Source: Apilactobacillus kunkeei | GTDB taxonomy: Bacteria > Bacillota > Bacilli > Lactobacillales > Lactobacillaceae | DNA: 37,583 nucleotides | Assembly (NCBI RefSeq): GCF_001308195.1 | Contig: NZ_JXDF01000030.1 | Coordinates: 1-37,583 of the forward strand | Direction: 5' to 3' | Part shown: positions 15,573 to 22,292 of the stretch, piece by piece | Numbering within the stretch: the first letter of the stretch is position 1 | Layout of the letters: each line of letters opens with the position of its first letter | The notes under the pieces: generated by a model | Databases searched by the model: none | What the model was told of the DNA's origin: nothing | What the model saw: the letters and a program-made list of their open reading frames with translations, nothing else | Translations under genes and position numbers: made by a program

Positions 15573-15815
15573 ATGCCTCAAATAGCTTTTCATGATTACA
15601 CCATTTTCTATCAAGACCATATGCTACCCTTTTTTGATCAAAAAAGAGACGCTATCTTATTTGTAAAATATTTGGCTGAAAACGATGGTGGCAAGGCCTA
15701 TGATGATGCCCAACTAGTAGTTGAATACGATGATGGCATCATGTTTACACCGCTTTGGAACATCAAAATCAAACAAACTAACGATAAAGAATTCATTTTA
15801 GACTTCAAAGGATAA
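15573..15815 (+). CDS. Small acidic protein of a three-member tandem family, copy 3
   Basis: The protein has 80 residues, with AGGAG just upstream in the 14-bp gap. It opens with IAFHDYTIFYQDHMLPFFDQ, parallel to LQFMDYTFMFN of copy 1 and VQIRQYHLRYDDD of copy 2. It contains LVVEYDDGIMFTPLWNIKIK and ends with FILDF. It is the last gene before the terminator, so the three small genes close the thr transcription unit. Function is unknown. Confidence 0.7.
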   Translation: MPQIAFHDYTIFYQDHMLPFFDQKRDAILFVKYLAENDGGKAYDDAQLVVEYDDGIMFTPLWNIKIKQTNDKEFILDFKG

Positions 15816-15816
15816 T

Positions 15817-15849
15817 AAAAAAGACTCAGCGATAGCTGAGTCTTTTTTT
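15817..15849. terminator. Bidirectional intrinsic terminator
   Basis: AAGACTCAGC (15821-15830) pairs with GCTGAGTCTT (15835-15844) around a GATA loop, with A- and T-runs on the two sides. It ends the thr/small-protein operon and the convergent GPP34 gene. Confidence 0.9.
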
Positions 15850-16543
15850 ATATTGTGCTTGTCTTTGTTTTAGTCATGTATGAGGCTGGTTGTTCTTTGG
15901 CTACCAAAGCAGCAACGTTTCTCATATGTTCACCAAAAGTATCGATTAATTCTTGAATATGATTGTATTCAGGATGTTCAGATAGTCTCTTTAGTCTTGT
16001 GCAAATCACGCGACGTTCACGACTCTTAAAGCATAGCTTTAGTTGACGGCTAACTGTTAGCATCTTGGCTAAGCAGTATACGTTAACTGTCATTGGAGCT
16101 GAACCCATCATTTGATCATAAATGGCATCGATGATTTCTTGGTTAGTTTGGTTCTTTGGTACAAAGGTTCTCACCTTGTGCACTAGTCCCTTCTTCTTTT
16201 CCAAGACATGGCCACCTTCATAGAACTGTTCGCCTAACGCCATGTAAGTGTGTTTCATTACATCAATGTTTTGCAAAAGTTTTGCCATGATTGTATCCAC
16301 GTCTTCGTTCTTGTTACGGATGATTAAATCCATAAAAGAGTTCAAGAAGTATAACTTGTGTGGTAAATTGTCGATTATCTCGATTCGGTTATCTTCACCT
16401 AATTTAATTACACCTGCAGCCGCTAAGTCTAACAAACAGCTGTCTACTAAATAAGCACGTAGACGAACATTTTTTAGCATTACGCGGCTATCTTTGGACT
16501 TACTAGTAATTAAAAAATACATTTCAGCAGTTGTAAGTGCCAT
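15848..16543 (-). CDS. GPP34/GOLPH3-like domain protein
   Basis: The protein has 231 residues from the ATG at 16543, with GGAGG 7 nt upstream; the longer ORF includes this SD. The N terminus LTTAEMYFLIT..., the central RAYLVDSCLLDLAAAGVIKLGEDNRIEI and the helical remainder follow the GPP34 pattern (LTLAEELLLLAL...AGALLAELALRGRI). Eukaryotic GOLPH3 binds phosphatidylinositol-4-phosphate; the bacterial homologs have no firmly assigned role. The gene follows a glycerophosphodiesterase gene in the same direction, 39 nt away, so a link to membrane phospholipid or lipoteichoic acid turnover is possible. Confidence 0.6.
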   Translation of the reverse strand: MALTTAEMYFLITSKSKDSRVMLKNVRLRAYLVDSCLLDLAAAGVIKLGEDNRIEIIDNLPHKLYFLNSFMDLIIRNKNEDVDTIMAKLLQNIDVMKHTYMALGEQFYEGGHVLEKKKGLVHKVRTFVPKNQTNQEIIDAIYDQMMGSAPMTVNVYCLAKMLTVSRQLKLCFKSRERRVICTRLKRLSEHPEYNHIQELIDTFGEHMRNVAALVAKEQPASYMTKTKTSTI

Positions 16544-16582
16544 AATATAGCCTCCATGAGTAGAATAAAAGTATTCTAACAC

Positions 16583-17293
16583 TTATTTGTCTTTTTTGTT
16601 ACCTTTTTTTCTTTCGACTTCGTTTCTAATCTTAATCGCTCGTTCAAAATTATTGGTGAACACACCAGCGACATTACGTTTCATAATGAAGCGTAATCGA
16701 AGATTGCCGTTAACTGTCCAGATGCGTTCCACGTCTTCAATATCTGGTTGGTAAAAACGAAGGTGCAATGCATCTAAGTGATTAGCAGCCATGAATTCCT
16801 TGGGATTGTCGATACGATTACCAGTCAAGAATGCAAACTGAGCATCATGGGTAATGGTTTGGGCAATCTTAATCGAGGACATGTTAAAAGAAGAGTAAAT
16901 GATTGGGTGAAGTAATTCGTATTCATCCACCATTTTAATAACGATTTCTTCAATGTTTTTATAGTGAATCTTATTGGTCTTGAATTCTAAATTAACGTAG
17001 ACATCCCTGCCCTCGACTAATTCTAAGACCTCCTGTAGCTTTGGAATTGGTTCGTAATTAGACAATGAAAAACGTGATAATTCTTCATATGTATAATCCT
17101 TTACATATCCTCTACCATCAGTTGTGCGATCAATTCGTTCATCATGAATCACGACGGGGACGTTGTCCTTGGTTAAATGAACATCAAATTCTAACCCTTC
17201 AATATGGTTATGCAGTGCATAACGAAATCCTTGAAGCGAATTTTCTGGATATAAATCTGGTACACCACGATGACCATAAATTATAGTTTTCAT
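16583..17293 (-). CDS. Glycerophosphodiester phosphodiesterase
   Basis: This 236-residue GDPD-family TIM-barrel enzyme hydrolyses glycerophosphodiesters to glycerol-3-phosphate and an alcohol. The start at ATG 17293 follows a GAGGGGGG SD by about 8 nt; the longer ORF has none. Active-site elements are visible: His8-Arg9 in YGHRG, Glu35-x-Asp37 in LEFDVHLTKD, and His50 in VVIHD. No signal peptide is present, so it is a cytoplasmic, UgpQ-like enzyme rather than the secreted GlpQ type. It is probably co-transcribed with the downstream GPP34-like gene. Confidence 0.92.
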   Translation of the reverse strand: MKTIIYGHRGVPDLYPENSLQGFRYALHNHIEGLEFDVHLTKDNVPVVIHDERIDRTTDGRGYVKDYTYEELSRFSLSNYEPIPKLQEVLELVEGRDVYVNLEFKTNKIHYKNIEEIVIKMVDEYELLHPIIYSSFNMSSIKIAQTITHDAQFAFLTGNRIDNPKEFMAANHLDALHLRFYQPDIEDVERIWTVNGNLRLRFIMKRNVAGVFTNNFERAIKIRNEVERKKGNKKDK

Positions 17294-17409
17294 TTGAAAG
17301 CCCCCCTCATTTTTCTTTTCCCTAATCAATAATAATGCTATTTTTTTATTTTGCAACCAAAGTTTATTTAAATGTTACAATAAACTTATCCAAAGATAAG
17401 AGGTGTGCC

Positions 17410-17898
17410 ATGATTTACGCAATTATCAGTTTTTCAGCAAGTTACATAATGTTTGTCTTTTGCCTATTTCAAGGCGTTTTAGACATGTCCGGTCAAATCA
17501 ACGAACTACATAAAGCAGAACACTCTGCCAAAAAATACCATCCAATGAGAGCCGGACTATGGATGATTCCACCGCTAAAAATCATGCTGGAACGTAATCG
17601 TTTAAAAAAGATTTTGTTAAACGCTAAATCCGATACAGATATCAAAAAATTCAGGGCTTTTTACAACGTTTCCAACCAATCGACTGCATGGGCCTACATC
17701 TCATTTGCCTGCATGCTAGACTCAATTGTTTCGATTAAAACACTATTTGACGCTTTTAGATGGCACCTATCAATTCCAGTCTTCATCTTTTTATCACTAC
17801 TTATCATCATCGTAGGATATGCTCAGGTCATGTATCGCGTATCCGATGATCGGAAGGAAAAAATCGGGGCCAAAATTAATCGACTAAAAAAGCAATAA
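17410..17898 (+). CDS. Membrane protein of unknown function
   Basis: The protein has 162 residues from the ATG at 17410, with GAGG 6 nt upstream; the longer ORF runs through the promoter region. One hydrophobic helix is at the N terminus (IISFSASYIMFVFCLFQGVL). A basic cytoplasmic-type loop of about 60 residues follows, and two more helices lie at about 95-145. The C terminus is Lys/Arg-rich. I do not recognise a family. It stands alone between the divergent GDPD gene and the arsR-like gene. Confidence 0.6.
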   Translation: MIYAIISFSASYIMFVFCLFQGVLDMSGQINELHKAEHSAKKYHPMRAGLWMIPPLKIMLERNRLKKILLNAKSDTDIKKFRAFYNVSNQSTAWAYISFACMLDSIVSIKTLFDAFRWHLSIPVFIFLSLLIIIVGYAQVMYRVSDDRKEKIGAKINRLKKQ

Positions 17899-17913
17899 TT
17901 GCGCGATGTCGTT

Positions 17914-17941
17914 TTGTTTTTATGCCATTTAACGTTATAAT
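17914..17941 (+). promoter_or_regulatory. Putative promoter of the arsR-like gene
   Basis: TTGTTT (17914-17919) and a perfect TATAAT (17936-17941) are 16 nt apart, 28 nt before the ATG. Confidence 0.55.
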
Positions 17942-17969
17942 CTAAATATCACAACTCGCGGAGGAAATT

Positions 17970-18251
17970 ATGATCATAAACGACAAAAAACTACATATGA
18001 TTACCAAAGCTTTAGATAATTCACTTCGAATTAAGATTTTGTATTACCTAGAAGCCAACAATCAAAGTAATGTGTCCAACTTAATGAATTACTTTGAAAC
18101 TTCCCAACCAAACATCTCTCGCCATTTGAAGATATTAGCGGATGCTAACCTAGTCTACAGCGAAAAGGATGGCCAGGAAAGAATCTATCAATTAAGTGAT
18201 AACCACGTTTCTCAACTATTAGGAACTTTAAAAACCCATATTAATGATTAA
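17970..18251 (+). CDS. ArsR/SmtB-family metal-sensing repressor
   Basis: The protein has 93 residues, with GGAGG 5-6 nt before the ATG. The winged HTH lies at about 33-75, with the recognition helix SQPNISRHLKIL. The last helix carries Asp77-x-His79-x10-His90-x2-Asp93, which matches the alpha-5 zinc/cobalt site of SmtB/CzrA (Asp-x-His-x10-His-x2-His/Glu). No cysteines are present, so the alpha-3 and arsenic-type sites are excluded. It is followed by a palindrome-covered promoter (18264-18322) and a metal-binding lipoprotein gene, its likely target. No efflux gene, the usual partner of such sensors, is visible. Confidence 0.85.
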   Translation: MIINDKKLHMITKALDNSLRIKILYYLEANNQSNVSNLMNYFETSQPNISRHLKILADANLVYSEKDGQERIYQLSDNHVSQLLGTLKTHIND

Positions 18252-18263
18252 GAAACATCATTC

Positions 18264-18322
18264 TTGACATATGCCGAATTTAGATATATAACTATATTTG
18301 TTATATAACAGAATTCGGTATA
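18264..18322 (+). promoter_or_regulatory. Promoter with nested inverted repeats (likely ArsR operator)
   Basis: TTGACA (18264-18269) and TATAAC (18287-18292) are 17 nt apart. The -10 lies inside the inverted repeat TATATAAC (18285-18292) / GTTATATA (18300-18307). This is nested in a wider one, CCGAATT (18274-18280) / AATTCGG (18312-18318). SmtB/CzrA-type regulators bind imperfect AT-rich inverted repeats over the promoter, which fits. The same sequence could also fold as a long RNA hairpin. Confidence 0.6.
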
Positions 18323-18342
18323 TTTTTATTTGGAGGCAAACA

Positions 18343-19236
18343 ATGAAAAAATTTAAAGTAGTCGGTCTAATTGCTTTTATCAGCATGTTCTTAGTTGTTC
18401 TTGCTGGCTGTTCTTCTACCAAGGCAAACGACCCCAAGAAAAGCATCAACGTTACTTCTTCAGTGAACTTCTACGGTGAAGTAGCTAAGAATGTATTAGG
18501 TAAATACGGTAAGGTAACATCCATCATCAACAACCCAAACATCGATCCTCATGATTTCAACCCTTCTAGTTCAGATGCCAAGAACGTTTATAAGGCTAAT
18601 CTAGTGATTTACAACGGTCTAGGTTATGATTCATGGGCACAAAAACTAGCCAGCAGCAACAACGATGTTGATTCAATCAACGTTGGTAGTCTAATGGGTA
18701 AAAAGACTGGTGATAATCCACACATCTGGTATAACGTTGCCACAATGGAAAAACTAGCCAACACCCTAGCTGACAAGTTCGCTAAGCTACAACCAAAACA
18801 CAAGAAACAATTCGAATCTAATGCTAAGGCATACATCGCAAAACTAAAAGTCCTAAACACTCAACTTGATGACATCAAGAAGAACAAGATGAGCAAACCA
18901 GTCGCAGTTTCAGAACCCGTTTTCGATTACTCACTAGCAAACATGGGTTACAAGGTATCAGACACTTCATTTGAAGAAGCAACTGAAAAGGACAACGATC
19001 CAAGTCCAAAATCAATTCGTTCACTTCAAGAAGATATCAAGAACCACAAGCTTTCATTCTTCGTTGTTAACAAGCAAGTTAACAGCAAGACCGTTAACAA
19101 CTTAGTAAAACTAGCTAAGGAAAACAACCTACCAATCGTCTACGTAACTGAAACTAAGCCAAGTAATGAACCTAATTACATTTCATGGATGCAAAACCAA
19201 TACAAAGAAATTCAAGCAATCCAAAAAACTAAATAA
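18343..19236 (+). CDS. Metal (Zn/Mn-type) ABC transporter substrate-binding lipoprotein
   Basis: This 297-residue cluster 9 (TroA/ZnuA/PsaA-like) binding protein starts at ATG 18343 with SD TGGAGG. A signal peptide with the lipobox LVVLAGC places Cys at the lipidated N terminus. Probable metal ligands are the His of NIDPHDFNPS, the His of NPHIWYN and the Glu of VSEPVFDY; the expected C-terminal Asp is not obvious. No His-rich loop is present. No permease or ATPase gene lies next to it, so it is an orphan binding protein that must work with a transporter encoded elsewhere or act as a metal trap. Expression is probably controlled by the adjacent ArsR-like protein. Confidence 0.88.
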   Translation: MKKFKVVGLIAFISMFLVVLAGCSSTKANDPKKSINVTSSVNFYGEVAKNVLGKYGKVTSIINNPNIDPHDFNPSSSDAKNVYKANLVIYNGLGYDSWAQKLASSNNDVDSINVGSLMGKKTGDNPHIWYNVATMEKLANTLADKFAKLQPKHKKQFESNAKAYIAKLKVLNTQLDDIKKNKMSKPVAVSEPVFDYSLANMGYKVSDTSFEEATEKDNDPSPKSIRSLQEDIKNHKLSFFVVNKQVNSKTVNNLVKLAKENNLPIVYVTETKPSNEPNYISWMQNQYKEIQAIQKTK

Positions 19237-19312
19237 TTTGAAGTAAAAAACAGAAAATATTAGTATATAATATAGTTAGAAAATATATTTGGACGAAGGA
19301 GTTTGAACCATT

Positions 19313-19768
19313 ATGGCAATTGCACTAGTAAATGAAATGTTTAACGAATTTAACGATCCTGACTTAAGTTACAAGGATTCCAGAGATGGATACACTGAAT
19401 GGTTTAAATTATCATTTCTAGTGGATGACGGTTACCACAAGTTTGAAGATGGTAAACGCAAATTCATTCCCAAATATGACGAAGAATTACAAGAAGTGAT
19501 GAGTAACTTCTTGAACAAGTACCAAAAGGAATTCGAATCATCATTCATTAACGAAAAGGAATTCGAAGTTCTAGATCGTACCAAGGAAATTGTAAAAGAC
19601 TTAAAGCAAACCCTTGAAAAAGAATTCTTAATCGAAGACAAGATTAGCTTGTTTAGTATCGACTTAGTCGGTAGTTGGCAAGCATTCAAGAGTTCTGGTT
19701 CTTCCAAACTAGAACAACGTTTCTACAGTGACATCACCAACCACGTTGAAAAGAAACACCAAAAATAA
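19313..19768 (+). CDS. Hypothetical soluble protein
   Basis: The protein has 151 residues, rich in charged residues, predicted mostly helical in its second half (LNKYQKEFESSFINEKEFEVLDRTKEIVKDLKQTLEKEF), with no signal peptide or membrane segment. AAGGAG lies 11 nt upstream of the ATG, a rather long spacing; no better start is in frame. Codon use resembles the well-expressed neighbours. I do not recognise a family. It is monocistronic, with a strong terminator shared with the convergent haem-exporter operon. Confidence 0.65.
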   Translation: MAIALVNEMFNEFNDPDLSYKDSRDGYTEWFKLSFLVDDGYHKFEDGKRKFIPKYDEELQEVMSNFLNKYQKEFESSFINEKEFEVLDRTKEIVKDLKQTLEKEFLIEDKISLFSIDLVGSWQAFKSSGSSKLEQRFYSDITNHVEKKHQK

Positions 19769-19770
19769 TC

Positions 19771-19809
19771 AAAAAAGCAGCTAAGAAATATTTCTTAGCT
19801 GCTTTTTTC
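19771..19809. terminator. Bidirectional intrinsic terminator
   Basis: A perfect stem of about 17 bp, AAAAGCAGCTAAGAAAT with ATTTCTTAGCTGCTTTT, is flanked by A- and T-runs between two convergent genes. Confidence 0.9.
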
Positions 19810-20504
19810 TATACTAATTCTGCATTATTTACATCAATAAATTGACCCTTACCGTCGACGATGCGATAGTTCTTATCAACATACTTCAACAATCTAGCAT
19901 CATGGGTAATGATGATGACCGTCTTGTTTTCACGGTGTGCTAAGTCTTGTAGCATTTGCATCGACTTAACTGCCATGTTTCCATCCAAGGCAGCGGTTGG
20001 TTCGTCCGCTAAGATAATATCTGGATTGGTGTATAGTGCTCGCAAAATCGCGACACGTTGTTGTTGTCCACCGGATAATTCATCAGGATAGTTATTCATT
20101 AAATCATCGATTTTTAGCGCTTGCGCCCACTTTGAGAATGTTTCTGGATCAATGTTTGCACTCTTCTTGACCTTATCGGCTAGTCTGAATTGATCAGATA
20201 CCTTTAGGTAAGGCAATAGATTGTAGGCCTGAAGAATGAAACCGATATGTTCCAATCTAAACTTACTTTGTTCTTTTTTACTCATATTACCGTAGTCACT
20301 ACCATCGATATTAATATCTCCAGATGTGGCTGAAAGAATACCACCCAAAATCTTCATGAAAGTACTCTTTCCTGAACCAGAAGGCCCTGTAATGGCAATC
20401 ACTTCACCTGAATTGGCGGAGAAATTGATATCTTCAAGAGCAGTAGTGGCGGCCATCTTGTCGCCGAAGACTTTGTTGACGTTAGTTAATTCAATTTTTC
20501 CCAT
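19809..20504 (-). CDS. hrtA: Haem exporter ATP-binding protein (HrtA-like)
   Basis: This 231-residue ABC ATPase of the MacB/LolD/HrtA type has Walker A GPSGSGKST at 40-48, signature LSGGQQQR at 143-150, Walker B IILADEP at 163-169, and the H-loop IITHD. Its start codon overlaps the stop of the permease gene by one base. With the FtsX-type permease and the TetR regulator it reproduces the hrtR-hrtB-hrtA order of Lactococcus lactis, where the system pumps out toxic haem. The assignment rests mainly on gene order, the permease N terminus and the operator sequence. Confidence 0.72.
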   Translation of the reverse strand: MGKIELTNVNKVFGDKMAATTALEDINFSANSGEVIAITGPSGSGKSTFMKILGGILSATSGDINIDGSDYGNMSKKEQSKFRLEHIGFILQAYNLLPYLKVSDQFRLADKVKKSANIDPETFSKWAQALKIDDLMNNYPDELSGGQQQRVAILRALYTNPDIILADEPTAALDGNMAVKSMQMLQDLAHRENKTVIIITHDARLLKYVDKNYRIVDGKGQFIDVNNAELV

Positions 20505-21571
20505 TATGAACCTCCCATTGCTTTGGCCGGATCAATCTTTGCGACGGTGCTCATTGGAATTAATCCACCAATAATTGACATCGCAATTACCATCACAGCA
20601 ACCGCACCCATCAATGTCATATCGAAGGTCATTGGAACTGCTGCCGGCATTGAAATGGCAGTTAAGAAAGTTAATAATCCACTGATTGCCACTCCGGCAA
20701 TTGCTAGGATCAAAGCGTTTGAAACCACGTTCATGGCTAGATATCCGTTTGATACCCCTTGTACCTTTAACACGGCAAAGTATGGAATCTTTTGCATGGT
20801 TAAGACGTATAAGAAGATTGAGATTACCACTAAGGTAATTAATAGTAGAAACGCAATCATGAATTCAAAGGTGCTGTTTTGCGCACTGTATCCAGGAATG
20901 TCTTGGATGAAGTCTTCAATGTTCATGATTTGAGTTCCTGCGACCGCCTTCTTGACATCGCTTCTATAAATCATGGCACTAATTGTATGGTTCACGTCAG
21001 TACCAAACTTTTCAGTTTGCACGGCATCGTTGGTAGCGTAAATCACCGGTGCCACGTTTAATTGGTTGTTCTTTACGGTTCCGACAATCTTAAAAACATG
21101 ACCGTTTCTGCTGAACTTCACCTTTTCTCCCAGGTGATAGCCGTCTGTTTCCAATAGGCTTTGGTCGACTACGACTTCGTTGTCTTTGGTCAACTTGTGG
21201 CCACTGACAATTTTTAAGTCGCGGTAGATGAATTGATTCTTATTCAAACCAATCACTTGTGAGTCCACCTTATTTCCATCAGAAACGGTTTGCACGTTAG
21301 CACTCATTTGAGTGATGTCAGCGCGTTTGTCATTACTAGCCTTTTTAGCTTGTTGTGCAGTAATGGTAGATTGATCCAATGAACCATTGGCATCAGAATT
21401 TAAAACGATTTTTTCAGCATTCCATGAATCGATTGCTTGACGATTAGCTTCGCTTAGACCGTTAGCTAATGCAGTTAAAATGAAAATCAAGTATGCAATC
21501 ATCACGATAACTAAACAAATTAGACTGTATCTAAATTTGCTCTTCTTAATTTCGCGAAGTGATAAAAACAC
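20504..21571 (-). CDS. hrtB: Haem exporter permease (HrtB-like, FtsX fold)
   Basis: The protein has 355 residues and starts with GTG (21569-21571) behind AGGAGG. One N-terminal helix (residues about 15-38) is followed by an extracellular domain of ~200 residues and three C-terminal helices, the MacB/FtsX layout with four helices. The early segment GLSEANRQAIDSWNAEKIVLNSDANGSL matches the pattern of HrtB permeases. It pairs with the ATPase gene that overlaps its stop codon. Given the haem enzymes DyP and KatA in the same window, haem detoxification is a plausible need. Confidence 0.74.
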   Translation of the reverse strand: MFLSLREIKKSKFRYSLICLVIVMIAYLIFILTALANGLSEANRQAIDSWNAEKIVLNSDANGSLDQSTITAQQAKKASNDKRADITQMSANVQTVSDGNKVDSQVIGLNKNQFIYRDLKIVSGHKLTKDNEVVVDQSLLETDGYHLGEKVKFSRNGHVFKIVGTVKNNQLNVAPVIYATNDAVQTEKFGTDVNHTISAMIYRSDVKKAVAGTQIMNIEDFIQDIPGYSAQNSTFEFMIAFLLLITLVVISIFLYVLTMQKIPYFAVLKVQGVSNGYLAMNVVSNALILAIAGVAISGLLTFLTAISMPAAVPMTFDMTLMGAVAVMVIAMSIIGGLIPMSTVAKIDPAKAMGGS

Positions 21572-21582
21572 GGTTGTCCCTC

Positions 21583-22170
21583 CTAGTTAACTAAACCCTT
21601 ATTAATTAGTTTTAACAAATCAGAGAAATCTGATAGCACTTGTTTATCGTCGCCGCCGCTCAATACAGTTCGAATGGTTTGATGAGCTGCTCGACTCGCC
21701 CATTTGTAGGTCAACACGATTGTTTTTCTATCCGCAATCTTTTGACCGTTAACCAGCAAAATTAGTTTGTCATCTGGTAGATTATTATAATCATATTCGA
21801 CATGTTTTAATTCGTATTGGTTAAATAGGACGTATTGACGATAAAACTGTTCGTAATCAGAATTTTCCAATTCATTGATAAAAGACTCAGTTGCCACATA
21901 AAAAGCATGAAGTGAATCAGTTTGTTCTGCCTTCAACTGTTCGAATACATCAAAATGAATCTCTCTTAAAACCCTCTTTAAAGCGTATTGATAACTATCG
22001 TTAATATCATCGAAGTACTTGTAGAAAGAACCGCGCGCGATTGAACAATCTTTAATAATTCTCGCTACTTGTGCATCCATTAAACGATGATTTGAAAACT
22101 CGTTAATCAATGCATTGAAAATTTGGTTTTGCTTGTCTTCATTTAAATTTAAAAAAGTTTGTGTAGGCAT
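21583..22170 (-). CDS. hrtR: TetR-family regulator (HrtR-like haem sensor)
   Basis: The protein has 195 residues. The N terminus MPTQTFLNLNEDKQNQIFNALINEF and the HTH ending RGSFYKYFDDINDSYQYAL (about 25-62) follow the HrtR/YgfC pattern. The C-terminal domain would bind the inducer. It is the first gene of the operon, 11 bp before the permease. Two palindromes upstream, TGACACCGTGTCA and TGACATTGTGTCA, match the ATGACAC...GTGTCAT-type operator known for L. lactis HrtR. This supports autorepression relieved by haem. Confidence 0.75.
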   Translation of the reverse strand: MPTQTFLNLNEDKQNQIFNALINEFSNHRLMDAQVARIIKDCSIARGSFYKYFDDINDSYQYALKRVLREIHFDVFEQLKAEQTDSLHAFYVATESFINELENSDYEQFYRQYVLFNQYELKHVEYDYNNLPDDKLILLVNGQKIADRKTIVLTYKWASRAAHQTIRTVLSGGDDKQVLSDFSDLLKLINKGLVN

Positions 22171-22193
22171 TTGTAACTACTCCTTTTTTATGG

Positions 22194-22244
22194 TGACATT
22201 GTGTCATTTTTGAATATATTACTTTTATAGTGACACCGTGTCAA
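22194..22244 (-). promoter_or_regulatory. hrtRBA promoter with two operator palindromes
   Basis: On the minus strand, TTGACA (22239-22244) and TAATAT (22216-22221) are 17 nt apart. Operator 1, TGACACCGTGTCA (22231-22243), overlaps the -35. Operator 2, TGACATTGTGTCA (22194-22206), lies just after the -10. Their centres are 37 bp apart. Confidence 0.8.
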
Positions 22245-22256
22245 CTGATTAGTATT

Positions 22257-22288
22257 AAAAAACACTGAAAAATTTCAGCGTCTTTTTT
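22257..22288 (-). terminator. Intrinsic terminator of the NADH peroxidase gene
   Basis: On the minus strand, a short stem CTGAAA/TTTCAG, extended by ACG/TGT wobble pairs, precedes a run of T residues 5 bp beyond the stop codon. Confidence 0.6.
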
Positions 22289-22292
22289 GTTC

